Origin: Dinochytrium kinnereticum | Taxonomy: Eukaryota; Chytridiomycota; Chytridiomycetes; Chytridiales; Chytridiaceae | Direction: 5' to 3' | NCBI GenBank assembly: GCA_027604005.1 | Contig: JADGJT010000049.1 | Location: 1-64,000, forward strand | DNA length: 64,000 nucleotides | Shown here: positions 34,843 through 46,871 of the stretch, in pieces | Layout of the letters: every line of letters starts with the position of its first letter | How positions within the stretch are numbered: the stretch's first letter is position 1 | Made by a program: the position numbers and the translations under genes | Notes under the pieces: generated by a model | Database searches by the model: none | The model's input: the letters and a program-made list of their open reading frames with translations, nothing else | Told to the model about the DNA's origin: nothing

Positions 34843-35690
34843 TTAAGCAGCGACATTGCCTGGGGCGTTCTTGTCGTTTTTCAACGACACAAGTAGAGAC
34901 TTTAGCCGGGAGGTATCCTTCAACTTGGTAGCAGGCTTTTTAGCCGCCTTGTCATCCTTACGGTCATCCTTCCCAGTCTTCTTGGTATCTCTGGCGGGGT
35001 TGATGGAAGATGTTGACGAAAGCTCAATCTGCTTCACAACCTTCTCCTATAAACGCCAAAAAAAAACAAAAACAGAAAAACAACACACTGTCAGAACAGC
35101 CAGCAATCACTTGCGCAGTATTTTTTACCCAGATGTTTCCTCCCGCAGAGGTATCCTCGCGGTTCAGAAGCAGAGCTTCGGCTTCCTTGTTCTTTGAGAC
35201 GGCCTTGGCCTTCTTCTCATTGTACTCGGCGTAGAACCTCTCCAAGGATTCTTTGGCGGAAGCGAGGGTTTCCTGATGTTTTGTCTGTGATCTCGCGTCC
35301 CTCTCGGCGACGAGAGCGGCAAAGTTTTCCCTCCATTTCCTAACCATTGCCCAATAGCTTTAACCAAGACCCCATGCAGAATAGTAATAAAGCAAAGAAC
35401 TTACTTTACAGCTTCAGTCTCCACCTCTATCTCCAGCTCAGCAGGCTCGGGAACAAAGGTACTCACGGGCGGTGCGGAAATCTATTTAAGAGACACATTT
35501 AACAACCACCAAAAACGGTCGCAGTGGGTATAATTACAGGCTCTCCGAAAGAAATGTCGTTGTCGAACGCATCGTACATCAAGGGCGCGGGGTTTGCGCT
35601 CGATGTGATATCGTCCGTGGCGAAAAGCGCAGCATCAGCGCCGAGGATCGCTTGCTCGCGGGCCAGGAAATCAGCAGCGGGGTCATCCAT
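34843..35690 (-). CDS. CLC1: Clathrin light chain
   Basis: The N-terminus MDDPAADFLAREQAILGADAALF is the conserved 'DPAA.FLA.E...LG' opening of light chains. After an acidic stretch (SFGEPVIIP, EPAELEIEVETEAV), the central helix reads YWAMVRKWRENFAALVAERDARS. It continues as a heptad-rich coiled coil (QETLASAKESLERFYAEYNEKKAKAV) that binds the clathrin heavy chain. The C-terminus is Lys-rich and ends near DTSRLKSLLVSLKNDKN, matching the light-chain tail. Four exons are seen: 35690-35538, 35481 to about 35406, about 35361-35130 and about 35047-34843. The start is 57 bp from the divergent TOP3 start. Confidence 0.9.
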
Positions 35691-35747
35691 CGTTTGGCCT
35701 TTCTGGAGAAATGGGTATTTTTCCCTTGATGTGTGACAAGAGGTGAT

Positions 35748-38246
35748 ATGCGCATTCTTGCTGTTGCTGAGAAGAATCGAGCTTCAAAAGAGATTGCGGG
35801 GATCATTGGCGGGAGGTATCAGACGGTTGGGACGATCATTCCTGGAGATGCGTTAACTAACATGGGGGATGTTCGGGGGGGGTCTTTTTAGAAGGATACG
35901 CGGCTGAGATTTGTGAAGAATTATGAGTTTGAGACGACTTATAATGGGGCGCCATGCAAGGTTGTTATGACAGCTGTTGCTGGGCATCTCATGAATCATG
36001 AATTCAACCCGGAGCATAAAAATTGGGACAGTACCCCGATTGTAGCTTGCTTTGATGATCCTGTCAAAAAAATAGTTACAGGAGTGCGTGAAAACTGATG
36101 ACGACCCAATGTCCGAATTAACCTTTCTTTTTTTTTTTTTGAAACACATGTATAGAACAACGTAATAATTAAGGCTAACCTGGAAAAGGAGGCTAGGAAG
36201 GCCAACCTGCTTATGATTTGGACGGATTGCGATGACGAAGGCGAGAATATTGGGTTAGAGATAAAGGAGGTTTGTGAAGCTGTCAATAGACGGTTGGTTG
36301 TGAAGAGGGCACGGTTTTCGACGTTTGGTCCCAGGTCAGAAAAATAACCAATGATTTGATCGGTTTGGTGATGTTTATTGGTTTCGGTTTTAGGGAGATA
36401 AAGAACGCGTGGGACCGCTTGGGCGACTTGAATATGCTTCAAGCCCTTGCCATTGATACTCGAAGTGAAATTGACCTCCGTATCGGCGCTGCCTTTACGC
36501 GTTTACAAACGCTAAGACTGAGATCGCAATTTCCGCAGATCCCCCAATCGAGTCCATTGAGCTACGGTAAAAACATCACTCCTCTCATTGACATGAAACA
36601 AGGCACCCTAAAAAAGTGTGAAAAAAAATAGGTTCCTGTCAATTTCCTACCTTGGGATTCGTGGTCGATCAATATGAGAGATTCAAATCATTCTCCCCGG
36701 AGCCGTTCTGGGGCATCGATGTGTTTGTTGATATTTCTGGGGAGAAGCGGCAAAAGTTTAACTGGGCTCGACATCGGTTGTTTGATCATCAGATTGCGTT
36801 GGCTATTTATGAGATGTGTTTGCTCAATCCTGTGGGTCGTATTACGTCTGTTAGGGAGGTGCCGACTGAAAAATGGTTTGGTTGGACGCTTGGTTTTTGC
36901 TCGTATTGGTGACCGTTGCTTCTTTTCTTTTTTTTTTTTGTCTTGTTTATTAATAGGCGACCGATTCCATTGGCGACTTTAGAGCTTTTGAAGTTTTGTT
37001 CGTCGTATTATCGGATTCCTTCCCATAGGACAGTTCAGGTTAACTACCTCTACCTTTTCTTTTCTTTCTGTTCCTTTTCTTTTTATTTAGTTAGGCAGCT
37101 AAAACCTCTGCTTAGATCGCCGAAGAACTGTACCTCCAAGGATTAATTAGTTATCCGAGAACGGAAACGGATGAATTCATTCCTGGGACGAATTTGCAGG
37201 ATATTATCTCGCAATTTACAGGAAATGCAGAATATGGAAATCACGCCCAATGGTAACTCTGATTTGATCACCGTGCTTTTTTTTTGACAAAATAGTCTTT
37301 TGAACGGTGAATTCAGGCATCCGCGCTCTGGAGGGCATAATGATAACGCGCATCCCCCCATCCATCCACTGAAAGACGCTGGGCAGAACTTGAATGAGGA
37401 ACATAAGAAAGTTTTTAATTACATTGTCAGACGGTTCCTTGCATGCTGCTCGGACAACGCGAAGGGGAAGCAAACTCAAATAACTCTTGAAATTGCTGGT
37501 GAAGTTTTCAGCGCGTCTGGTGAGTGCCTTTTTTTTTTTTTTTTTTGGCTATTGCGTTTGTTTTGTTTGTTTGTGTTTTTGTTTTATTTTTTTTTAACTC
37601 ATTCTTCCCCAGGCCTTGTCGTTATTCGAAGAAACTACCTTGACATCTACCCGTTTGATAAGTGGGAGTCGACAGCGATTCCAAATTTTGCGATGGGGCA
37701 AGAGATCACTCCATCAGTCATCAATCTTTCGACGGGTCAAACTTCTCCGCCTAGCTTACTCTCTGAATCGGATCTGATTGCTGTGATGGAGAAGCATTCT
37801 ATAGGTGGCGTTATTCTCGCGTTGTCTCTTGACTAATATTTTATCTAAAGGAACCGATGCAACCATTCATGATCACATTAAAAAAATCCTGGACCGAGAA
37901 TACGTCAATAAGGAGAATGAGCGGTTTTCTCCGACTCAGCTGGGGATGGGGTTGGCGAAAGGTTATAGGGCCATAAACCTTGATTTATCGCTCATGAAAC
38001 CTTACCTTAGAAGTCAGGTAGTTACAATATTCTCATAATGCCTCATGTCTTTTGTGCTCTAATTATTTTTTTTATTCTTTATGGTAGATGGAGGCTAGCA
38101 TCAAAGCGGTGAAGCTGGGGGAAAAGCCACGAGAAGGGGTTTTGCGGGAGACGTTGGATGAATATAAAAGAGCGTTTTTGGTTGTGGAGAGGAATGTAAA
38201 TCAGCTGGAGAACGCCCTTTTTGAAGTTTTTACGAGGGAGGAGTGA
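35748..38246 (+). CDS. TOP3: DNA topoisomerase III
   Basis: About ten exons. The N-terminus [20 protein letters not shown] and [30 protein letters not shown] form the Toprim start. [19 protein letters not shown] carries the Toprim DxDxE metal site. Later come [10 protein letters not shown] with the active-site tyrosine, and HPPIHPL, characteristic of eukaryotic TOP3. [31 protein letters not shown] is the conserved approach to the active site. The protein ends shortly after the core (FEVFTREE), so it resembles short yeast Top3. The zinc-finger/GRF C-terminal repeats of animal TOP3A are absent. It works with RecQ helicase to dissolve crossovers. The stop at 38244-38246 is 180 bp from the convergent neighbour's stop. 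Confidence 0.94.
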
Positions 38247-38426
38247 TAGGATGTTTTATATACACGTGTGATTTATTCATGACAATATACCTTTGGTTGC
38301 GACAGTTATTTCAGGTGCATGACTACTCAATTATTGGTGTCGGATATGGGTTTGCTTTGTTTGCTAGAGGGGAAGTTCTCTTGGTAGCTTTTGCGAGGAA
38401 GTGAGGTCCAACCAGCAAACCAAACA

Positions 38427-41400
38427 TCATTTGGTTTTACGCGGCTGAATCTTCAACCCTGGGATTGACAAAGGCGGGATTTCCTCAAGCGGCGCGCAAT
38501 GCAACATATGGAAAACGGCCTCATGTTTCGCTTTTATAGGCGCTCTGTGAGTTCGAACTTGGCGAGTGTTGTCAAAGGTGAAGAAACGCTGATTTGTAAG
38601 GGTAGATTTAGAGTTCTGACAAAAGTATGGAAGGGGTTTAGACATACTTTTTGATTTTTGAGAAGCGTTAGGTCAGAGTTAAGTCCCCAGTCTTCTGCGT
38701 TTTTACGGCGGTTGCAGTATTCTACGGGGATGGATTAGGTGAGGGCGATATAGGGTTAAGTTGTTTTACCTCGCCATTTTTGAGCAATGAAGGCTTGGAT
38801 TGCTTTCACTCTTAGATCCTTCATTCTCCTCTCTAGATCAACTGATATTTGGGGTTTTAGCATGTATAAAATTTTAAAATTGGCATTTAAGTGTGAAGGA
38901 CTAAAGAAGAAAAAGAAATCCCTTTCCCCTACCATCTTCTCCCTCTTCATATTCGGGTCCATAATCCTTGGATATTCCTATTTTTATGCCACTTCGATGA
39001 ACTTCAATTATTATTCTTTTTGCTTACCTCTCCAAGTCTCTATGACATTTTTCTTCAACTTCTCTTTATGCATGTTCAGCATTTGATTCTGCTGCCTCTC
39101 CAATGCGCTTTCATGTTTCACATCTTGCGGAAGAGGCATGTAAGTTGTTGGTTCCCCGATTATCCAAGGGTCATCTTGACCAAAGATCCCAATGTGAGTA
39201 CCTATGTGGGAGTTAATTATTTAACGCCATGTGTTTGATGTACCATCCGCGGTCCATACGCGCACTGTTCCGTCCTTGGAGGCAGTTAGGATGACGTCGT
39301 ATGTGTTGACGTAGTTCACGCTAGATGGCTTAAAGGGATAACTTTTTTTGTGAAATATACCTAGATATACATTGGATGTGAGCTCTCCACATGAACTTCA
39401 AATAACATGATGTGTCGAAATCCTTTTTGTTGTCGAGTGATAGGTTTTTGACATCAAATATCTGTGAGTTAAAGTAAGAATGGGTTCTTTCTGCGATAGA
39501 AAAAAACTTACTCGAACATGCCCTTTCGACCCTCCCACAATCAAAATCGTGCCTTCTGGATTTGTCGCGATGGTCGCAAGCCCTTCATCATCGGAAACTT
39601 GGCAGTTTAGCTTGTTCATTTTAGCTCCTGTTCTTTCTTGAATTACAAACCTCGTAGACCATGACCCCGTCATAGACATCCCAGAATCGTAAATGGCCGT
39701 CAGCGTGGCATGAAACAAGTGGAATTTTATGCCATCTGGTTTTTAGCTTTTCAACATTTTGGATGAAAAGAATCTGTATGGAATAGGGTTAAGATCTTTT
39801 TTTTTTTTCCCTTTGCAATTCAAAGGGTATTGAGTGCCGCACCTTTTCTACAACTTTTTCTTCTTTGCTTCGGAGTTCTAGGAACGGTTCTCGCATGGTT
39901 GATTTTATGTATCCGGATTCTAAGTTCCATATAACGATCACACCGTCTATACTGCTCGTTGCGAGGATATTTGGGGTGCAGAAGGCTACCGAGGATATAT
40001 CGTCCTCATGGCTAGCACGAGTTTAATATTCAAATATCTGTCATTATAAATACCCTCGGTGCGCTCCCCACCCAGCCCCGTTTAGTATTCTAACAGGATG
40101 TGATTCAAAATGGCTTGAGTCATCTATAAATATAGAGATCTTTCGGTCCCATCCTACGGCGATGATGTACCGGTTTGAACCCTATTACAATTTAATTCCT
40201 AACAATGCAAAATATTTCACTCACCATTTCCACATAGATTATGTCCGTTACCTCATGCAGGTTGCCTTTAATCATTTTCCGTAGAATTTGACCATTGTTA
40301 AAATTCCACATCTTCAACTCACGTTAGGCAAAAATCTGAATAGCTTGACGGTACTTTGACAATTCCGTCCCTACTTCCTGTAACCAATCTTCTACCGGTG
40401 CGGTCAAAGCACATTGACGTGATTTCCAGTTTCTAATTGGTCAGCTTATACTTAGATTGTTGAAAAGTACCCCATGAGCGTTGTGGAATTGAAAGATTTT
40501 ATCACCAGATGCTAAATCCCAAATCGAAACGGTACTGTTTTGACATCCGCTCACAACCTTTTTTTGATTAGATGAAGTAGATTACGTGTATCTTTTTTCT
40601 TTCCTCTTACCTGATGGAAATTTTCGTTGAACATCGCTGAGACGATACCAGCGTCGTGTGTTCTCGCGATGGCATATTTAAGATTTTTGTAGAGCTTGGT
40701 ATTTTTTAACTTTCGGGTTGAATTGAGGTGATTCTTACTGGCCATGTTTCTAGCCGATTACTGCCGGTGATGAGCTGCCTGTTCAGTGCATCGAAGTAGA
40801 TGGATGAGATGATGTTTTCGGGGCGATGGGGGATTTTGTCCATGAGTGTTTGGAGGCAGTTTAAATTTCTGACGTTCCAGATTTTAACGGCCTTAATAGA
40901 GTTTAGGATAAGCATAGACGTGGGATGAAACCTTGTCCTCGGATAGGCTAATGAGTTGAGAATCCTCGTGATTGACTATTAATGTTGTGATGGCAGTGTT
41001 ATGTCCATGAAGACTTCCTGCGGGTTTGGATAGTACATATGGGTTCCAAAGTCGGCTTTAAAGTGAAATTAGACAAATAAAGGTACAATTTACGAATTAC
41101 ATAATCTTATCTCGACCTCCCGTGACGAGAAAACTTGGCCGCCGACAGAAGTCAAAACATTTAATTCCTTTGGGGACATGAATGTAGCGGACGGTCTTTC
41201 GTTCTAGGTCTCCAATAACCAAAGACTTCGTGTTTTCGGAGGCGCATGATACGAATGAGTTCATTTCCTGATAATATTGTACTTTGAGAACCCAGTCATT
41301 GTGTATTTTTCTCTAAAATAGCATTAGATCATACTAAAAGAAAATCTAAACTCTGTAAAAAGAAAGGTTATTCTTCCTGAGACTGTCTTTTTTGAGAAGC

Positions 41401-42613
41401 TTGGCTGGTGTCAATTGCTCGCTCGCATCGCTGTCAGAGGAATTATCGAACAGGAATTTTCGCGTTATGTTCAGTACGTTTACGTATCCACCATCGTCTC
41501 CAAAAAGTATAAGGTCACCGTCGTCATCGTAATGGGCTTTTCAATTAAAAATAAGCTAACGCAAGATAATGGGAAAGAGCATACCGGCATATGCGATGCA
41601 AAGGGGGTTATTCTCTAGTTGATTGATTGAAGCTAACAATCGGGGTTTTATCGAAAGAACATCGAAGATACATAGTCTATACGATAGTTAACGATCAACC
41701 TTCATTTTTAAACGTACTGGCGATCGTCAGTGATAATGACAAGCTTGCCATTATCTTGCATAAAGACAGAGTCAGACACCCATGACATTGACTGGGTAAA
41801 TTCTCTCGTGTTTATGATTCTCTGTAGCTTGAGATTCTGGCCCCATATACAGACCGTCCCTTCTCGACTTAATCTATAGTTAATATAAAATTATATGGCA
41901 TTCTAATACCTGACAGTCAGATATCGTCTTTCCTTTGCAATGAAGTCAATCCGCCGGATCATGTCTTTGTGAGGGCCGTTGATAAACTTGCGTATCTTTT
42001 CGTCAATGACACTATTCTGAGAGTGGCGTTACTTTTTAAACCTTGTCTAATTGTCGTAACGCACCCCATTGTCATTCTCCATCGCGCCCGTCATCATGTA
42101 AGTTGAGAATTCATCCCAATCCACAGTTCCGTCAGAATTCGCATCGATTTTCATGAACAGCATCGTCATTTGATCGTAGCTCAAACCTCCGCCGAGAACC
42201 TTGCCAAAGACTTCTCGAAACTACAATCATTCATCTTTGGGAAAACCTCAAGAAACAAATATAAACCTTGTCAATATCGAACCCCGTGCTCCCATCGTCG
42301 TTCTTGTGCTCATGGAAGGTGATCATGAGCTGCTCAAAGTGATGTATGTTCATGTACTGTTGCACGTCGCTGTTAAAGCTAAAGGGGCGAAGAATGGCCA
42401 AGGGAAAGCCGTTTAAAGAACCGTCAACCCACGCCACCCAGACAAAACAATGACTAACTTTGCAGTTCGCTGTCCCTTGCGCTTTCCCGCAGACGCAGCG
42501 TCTCCGACCAGTGGCAGTGAATGCTTGCCCTCGCCGCCATTGCGCGCATCGTCGTCGCTGAGGTGGTCGCCTGGCTTCTTCATGATAATTGACAATCTTG
42601 GCAGCGTTGCCAT
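38427..42613 (-). CDS. EF-hand/WD40 protein, WDR49/WDY-like (ciliary)
   Basis: A large gene in many short exons. The N-terminal part joins FNSDVQQYMNIHHFEQLMITFHEH to FREVFGKVLGGGLSYDQMTMLFMKIDANSDGTVDWDEFSTYMM, a canonical EF-hand (D-x-N-x-D-G-x-V-D-W-x-E). WD40 repeats follow to the end, for example KFINGPHKDMIRRIDFIAKERRYLTVS, REGTVCIWGQNLKLQRI and NSFVSCASENTKSLVIGDL. This order, EF-hands and then a long WD array containing 'HKDMI..I.F', matches WDR49 and the Drosophila Y-chromosome WDY family. Those are linked to sperm and cilia, which fits the dynein gene here. The start is at 42613 (MATLPRLSIIMKKPGDHL), 48 bp from the divergent NEDD8 start. The stop follows LKIQPRKTK. Not all exon ends were traced. 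Confidence 0.8.
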
Positions 42614-42661
42614 GTCATGGTCTGCCTGCGACGTCGTGGGACAGGAATTTGAGCTGCAAAA

Positions 42662-43136
42662 ATGTTGATCAAAGTGAAGGTAAGCGCTTCTGACGCCTGC
42701 TGTCCGATACTGACACTCTGCTGCTGCTGCAACTAGACCTTGACTGGGAAGGAGGTAACTGCTCTTGCCTTTACTAACACACAACACACTCATTTGTTTC
42801 TCGTCAAAGATTGAGATTGATATCGAGAGGGATGATAAGGTAGTGACGGCACATGCATGCCAATGCTAATACCCCTTTCTAGATAACCAGGATTAAGGAG
42901 AGAGTTGAGGAGAAGGAGGGAATTCCCCCGGCGCAGCAGAGGTACTTTATTGAGTGAGGCTCATCTTTTTCTTACTCTTTCTAAAGGTTGATTTTCGGAG
43001 GAAAGCAAATGTACAGTCGCGGGTACTCCATTATTCTAACAGAATTAGGAATGACGAGAAGACAGCGGAAGACTATAATATCGAGGGTGGATCCGTTCTT
43101 CATCTTGTCCTTGCTCTGCGTGGGGGCCGTGCTTAA
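42662..43136 (+). CDS. NEDD8: NEDD8 ubiquitin-like protein precursor
   Basis: Six tiny exons (42662-42679, 42737-42754, 42810-42839, 42883-42941, 42987-43010, 43049-43136) total 237 nt, or 78 residues. The sequence follows NEDD8 almost residue by residue: [55 protein letters not shown] and [14 protein letters not shown]. Ala at the position before LRGG (ALRGG) distinguishes NEDD8 from ubiquitin (RLRGG). Only two residues (RA) follow the Gly-Gly, to be removed by a NEDD8 hydrolase. NEDD8 is conjugated to cullins to activate SCF-type ligases. The correct reading depends on two 18-nt exons, confirmed by protein homology. The stop lies 61 bp from the convergent SNF5 stop. Confidence 0.97.
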
Positions 43137-43197
43137 TACTGGAGGGCCTGTTTTCCCTCAGCCAAGGGTACTTCCCCTTCGAAAAAATAAATATTCT

Positions 43198-45499
43198 TTA
43201 TTCTGCCCCATACGCTTTTGGAGATGACACTGGTGTCGAGTTTGGATCATAGGAAGCCAGCATGGAACCTCCCTGCGCGCTAATCCCCTGATGAGAAGGG
43301 AGTGGTGAAGCAGTTTGAGATATTGAACCCGGCTGTATCCCGCTACTGCTGTGAGCCAGCCTCAAGGTAGAGGATGCTGGTGGTCGCCCTCTGCCTCGGT
43401 TCGTGTTTTTTCTTGGCTCAATGATCTTCACCGGAGAGAGGCTCATTGGAGTGACAGGCTGGGGGTAAGGGTATGGTACAGGTGATTTGCGTTGGCGTTT
43501 GGGGGGAGGCTGAACACTCGGCGGCTGGATCTCATCACGAATTTTACCGGTGGAGTCCTGTTCAGATTTGGTTGTGTTGGGTTCGGAGCAATCTGTTGTC
43601 CGCTCCTTTACCAAAGATTCCTCGCTCTTCCCGTTTTCTCCAGGATTCAATTCCTTTAATGATCGTCCCGTGGCTGGTAAGGATCCATGGCGCGCGTAAT
43701 AAATGCCTGAATTCGACCTAATTAACAAGAAAAAAAAACAGAGAAATCTGAACTTACCACATGCATCACATAAAGTTCTGGGTCCAGAAGGCCCGTTTCG
43801 GATTATCGACGTCTTTGCCGGACTTGCGGAGCAATTGGTGCACTTCCATGTCACGAATTTGACTGAGAGGAATGGCAATCTGTTAGATGCACGATAACGC
43901 CAGGCCTCATTCACGAGCCCTCCAGCCCTCCCCAAAAAAACAACTCAAAAATCAACAGACCTATTTCCACACGTCGAGAATCAAACGCAGTTGCAGAGCC
44001 TCCCTCATTCTCAGCTACAGCCGCCGACGCTTGAGTATCGCTTAATCCAGGACTATTTTCTCTATTCATCCCATTTTGGGCGGCTTGCTCCGTTACCGTA
44101 TCCGACCTTGTCTTTCGTCGCATTCCATTGAAAGCTGAGGGATTCCATGCATTTTGTTGCTGAATTTGAGATGGGAGTCCTCCTTGTTTAAAGCCTTGTA
44201 GTCGCGAAGAAAGGGGAGTTCGAACCGTTCTCTGAAGTTCACGATCTGGTAAAGCTCTTCTGCTTCTATTTGTTTGCCGCCTCTTCCGTCTTGTCCTAGA
44301 GTTAGAATATCTTTACTGTCCAAATTTCCGAACCTTGCATCTCTCTCTTTATCCTTTTCAACCTTTTCGATCTCAGGCTCTCTACTTAACAGAAGACAGG
44401 GTGAAAAGGCATCGCAAGTCGCGGAGTCCCTCAAATAATAAGCTCGTGGCTCTTCAGCATGCGGCTGTACTGATATAGGATCCAAGAAACAAGTCGCAAG
44501 CTCATCGTCGTCAATTGGGGTATCATCAAACGGATGATCTAGCAAAAACAATGATTTGCTATATATTTGCGTTTGTTCTCTAATTGAATGAGCTATTGCA
44601 CTCCTATAGATAAAATTAATACCCAGATTACGTTCTTCTTCCAAGGCTCACCGAAATTCGGGACACAATCCCAATTCTGACACAAGGTGATCTGCAAACA
44701 ATTCTGGATTTTGGGATCCATTAATATCCCACTCGAATTGGTCGACCAGACTGACTCCATCAATGGTTATATCAAGCTTGACCGATTGTTAGCCCCGGAA
44801 TGACCAGAGCAGAAACATGAAAAGTCAGACCAACCTTAATCGCAACTCTACGCTCCCACGAAACATAGCGAGTTTCCATCGACCCGTCTTGCATTTGCTC
44901 ATTCACCTGGTATATGGTTGGCTGGTGGTCATAAAACTCGTCAAGATGATCATGAATGGCTCTGGCTATTTGTGTTGCGAAATTTGCATGGGGTAGTGGG
45001 AGATTGAGGTCTTCACAGAGAATCTCAGCAAATTTCTCTGGAGTTATTGAGGTCTCTTATTATAAATCGTTAAACCATAAAAGCAATGGCGCTATAATAA
45101 CAAGGATACCTTGAACATTCCATGTGAAATTGTCTCGAATCCGGATGCCATCTATCTCAATGTCCAAACGAACGGGACAGAGACTCTCTTCCTTGTTAAA
45201 TGAATCCGGGTTCTGCTCGCCAATCCTATTCCAATTGAGAAAACGGCCCATAACAAAATCACTAACAGCAGTCGAAATGGGGAGCGAAAGCACTTGAACT
45301 GTGTAGTCGGTGTTGGTCCAAGCTCTCCGCATCCTCCAAAAACTCCAGAATCCGAAGGTCGAACAGCGGGAATGGACGACACGACAGAGCTGTAATTCTC
45401 TCGGTCCCTCTCGAGAAGGTTGGATCTCGTCTCCTGCTGGTGATAATGGGTGGTATTGACATCGTCTCGTCTGGCAAGGCCTTCGTATATTTTCTGCAT
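43198..45499 (-). CDS. SNF5: SNF5/SMARCB1 subunit with C-terminal GATA zinc finger
   Basis: Two SNF5 repeats are visible. The first is VRLDIEIDGIRIRDNFTWNV, leading into TPEKFAEILCEDLNLPL. The second is LDITIDGVSLVDQFEWDIN, leading into PELFADHLVSELGL and then SAIAHSIREQTQIY. After a charged linker comes WKCTNCSASPAKTS...GPSGPRTLCDACG, a C-x2-C-x20-C-x2-C GATA-like finger, then a Pro/Arg-rich tail (PPPKRQRKSPVPYPYPQP) with GRGRPPASS, an AT-hook-like motif. SNF5 is a core SWI/SNF-RSC remodeller subunit. Fusion to a GATA finger occurs in fungi, to my knowledge. Exon 1 (45499-45267) is joined by a 41-nt intron to 45225, which restores the frame. I chose MQKIYEGLARR at 45499. An in-frame ATG at 45547 would overlap the divergent gene. 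Confidence 0.9.
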
Positions 45500-45524
45500 T
45501 TGTCTGTTCACAAATTCGAAAAAA
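45500..45524. promoter_or_regulatory. 25-bp divergent spacer SNF5/eIF2B alpha
   Basis: Only 25 bp separate the two opposing start codons. Both transcription starts must lie within, or across, the neighbouring coding sequence. Confidence 0.6.
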
Positions 45525-46865
45525 ATGGACGAAGCCGTGGTGCACACCTACCGAGCGATCGTCGCCGAGAACCCCGAGATATCCTTTCCTGTGGCCGCTG
45601 TGAAGGTTAGGCTAAGGCTCACCGATTATAGCTGACGGATCAAAACAGGCATTGATCATTACGGTTCAAAATCAAAAAGGTGTGGTCAAGCTTTAAGAGC
45701 TAAACTGCTAACATGAAAAGCATCAACGATGTCGGAATTCATGAAGAATTTGAATTCGGCGAGTGCTTCGTTGACCATGGCGCCTCCTCGTAGCTTCGCT
45801 GTTCAAGCCGGTTGCGAATTCTTCACGAAATTTCTGAATGACACTAGCCACGATGTTTCTGTAAGAGGGCCATGCATGATAGGGTCAGAATTTGAATAGT
45901 CTTAGGATCTTGACGTTTGCAAAGAGAAAGTCGTTCGATTTGGAGAGAACTTTATTGCCACCTCCTCTGGATTTAGAGATCGAATCGCTGAACTTGGACA
46001 TCATTTTATTAAGGAGGATATGGTGAAGCTCATTCGTTGTTGTTGTTTTTTTTTTTAACGTCACCATCAGACCCTCCTTGTGCATTCCTACTCTAGGGTA
46101 GTCATGCAGCTTTTGAAACGGGCTGCGGCTGTCACTAGAAGATTCACAGTCTTGATTACGGAGTCACGTCCTTCTCTCAGTGGGTTGTATTATTTTCCTT
46201 CGCGTCATTTAGCTGGTCGATCATAAAGGACCTTACATTTTCCCTTGATTCACTAGACAAAAAGCAAAGGATGAGCTCAGCGCACTTGGGGTGACGGCCG
46301 AACTTATTCCGGACAGCGCCGTGGGCTTCTATATAGAGCGTGTCGATATGGTATGGCCTTTGGGATTTTGCATCACACTGTTTAGTCCCTGGTTATCCGA
46401 GATTAACTGTTTTGGGGTTTCTCAACTTCTTTATCATAGGTTTTCGTTGGCGCTGAGGCGGTCGCTGAAAATGGTGGACTCATTAATCAGGTTTGGTTTC
46501 TGATCCTTAATGCTTCTTCCTTGCTTATATCTTTCCCCTCCTTCCTGCGAACAGATCGGGACATACCAGATCGCCATAGTGGCAAAGGCTGCTAACAGGC
46601 CATTTTACGCGGTTACAGAAAGGTATATAGCGGAATACTCAAATAACGGGTTGTAATAATTATTCTTATCAGCTACAAATTTGTTCGGGAATATCCTCTC
46701 ACCCAAAGAGAGCTTACATCAACTCCGATTAACGTCACAGACAAGTCTTATTATGTGGACTACACCCCTCCCCATCTACTCTCTTCTTATATAACGAACC
46801 TGGGCGTTCTAACACCCTCGGCGGTGGTTCATATGGGTTATGAATTCGTAGCAATTGCACAGTAA
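45525..46865 (+). CDS. GCN3: Translation initiation factor eIF2B subunit alpha
   Basis: The exons read MDEAVVHTYRAIVAENPEISFPVAAVK, then a Ser-rich basic region, GENFIATSSGFRDRIAELGHHFIKE, LLVHSYSRVVMQLLKRAA, RRFTVLITESRPS and [69 protein letters not shown]. The last are DKSYYVDYTPPHLLSSYITNLGVLTPSAV and the end. Every block has its counterpart in eIF2B alpha of the Rossmann-fold family. The protein is a regulatory subunit of the exchange factor for eIF2 and senses eIF2 phosphorylation. At least seven short introns are present. The stop codon TAA at 46863-46865 is 6 bp from the convergent USP stop, so the two 3' UTRs must overlap. Confidence 0.95.
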
Positions 46866-46871
46866 AGGGCA

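Noticed and set aside
45060..45545. 161-codon frame as the uninterrupted start of SNF5
   Set aside because: Its N-terminal part is in a different frame from the one giving a good start. A 41-nt GT-AG intron at 45226-45266 joins the better frame to the SNF5 repeat.
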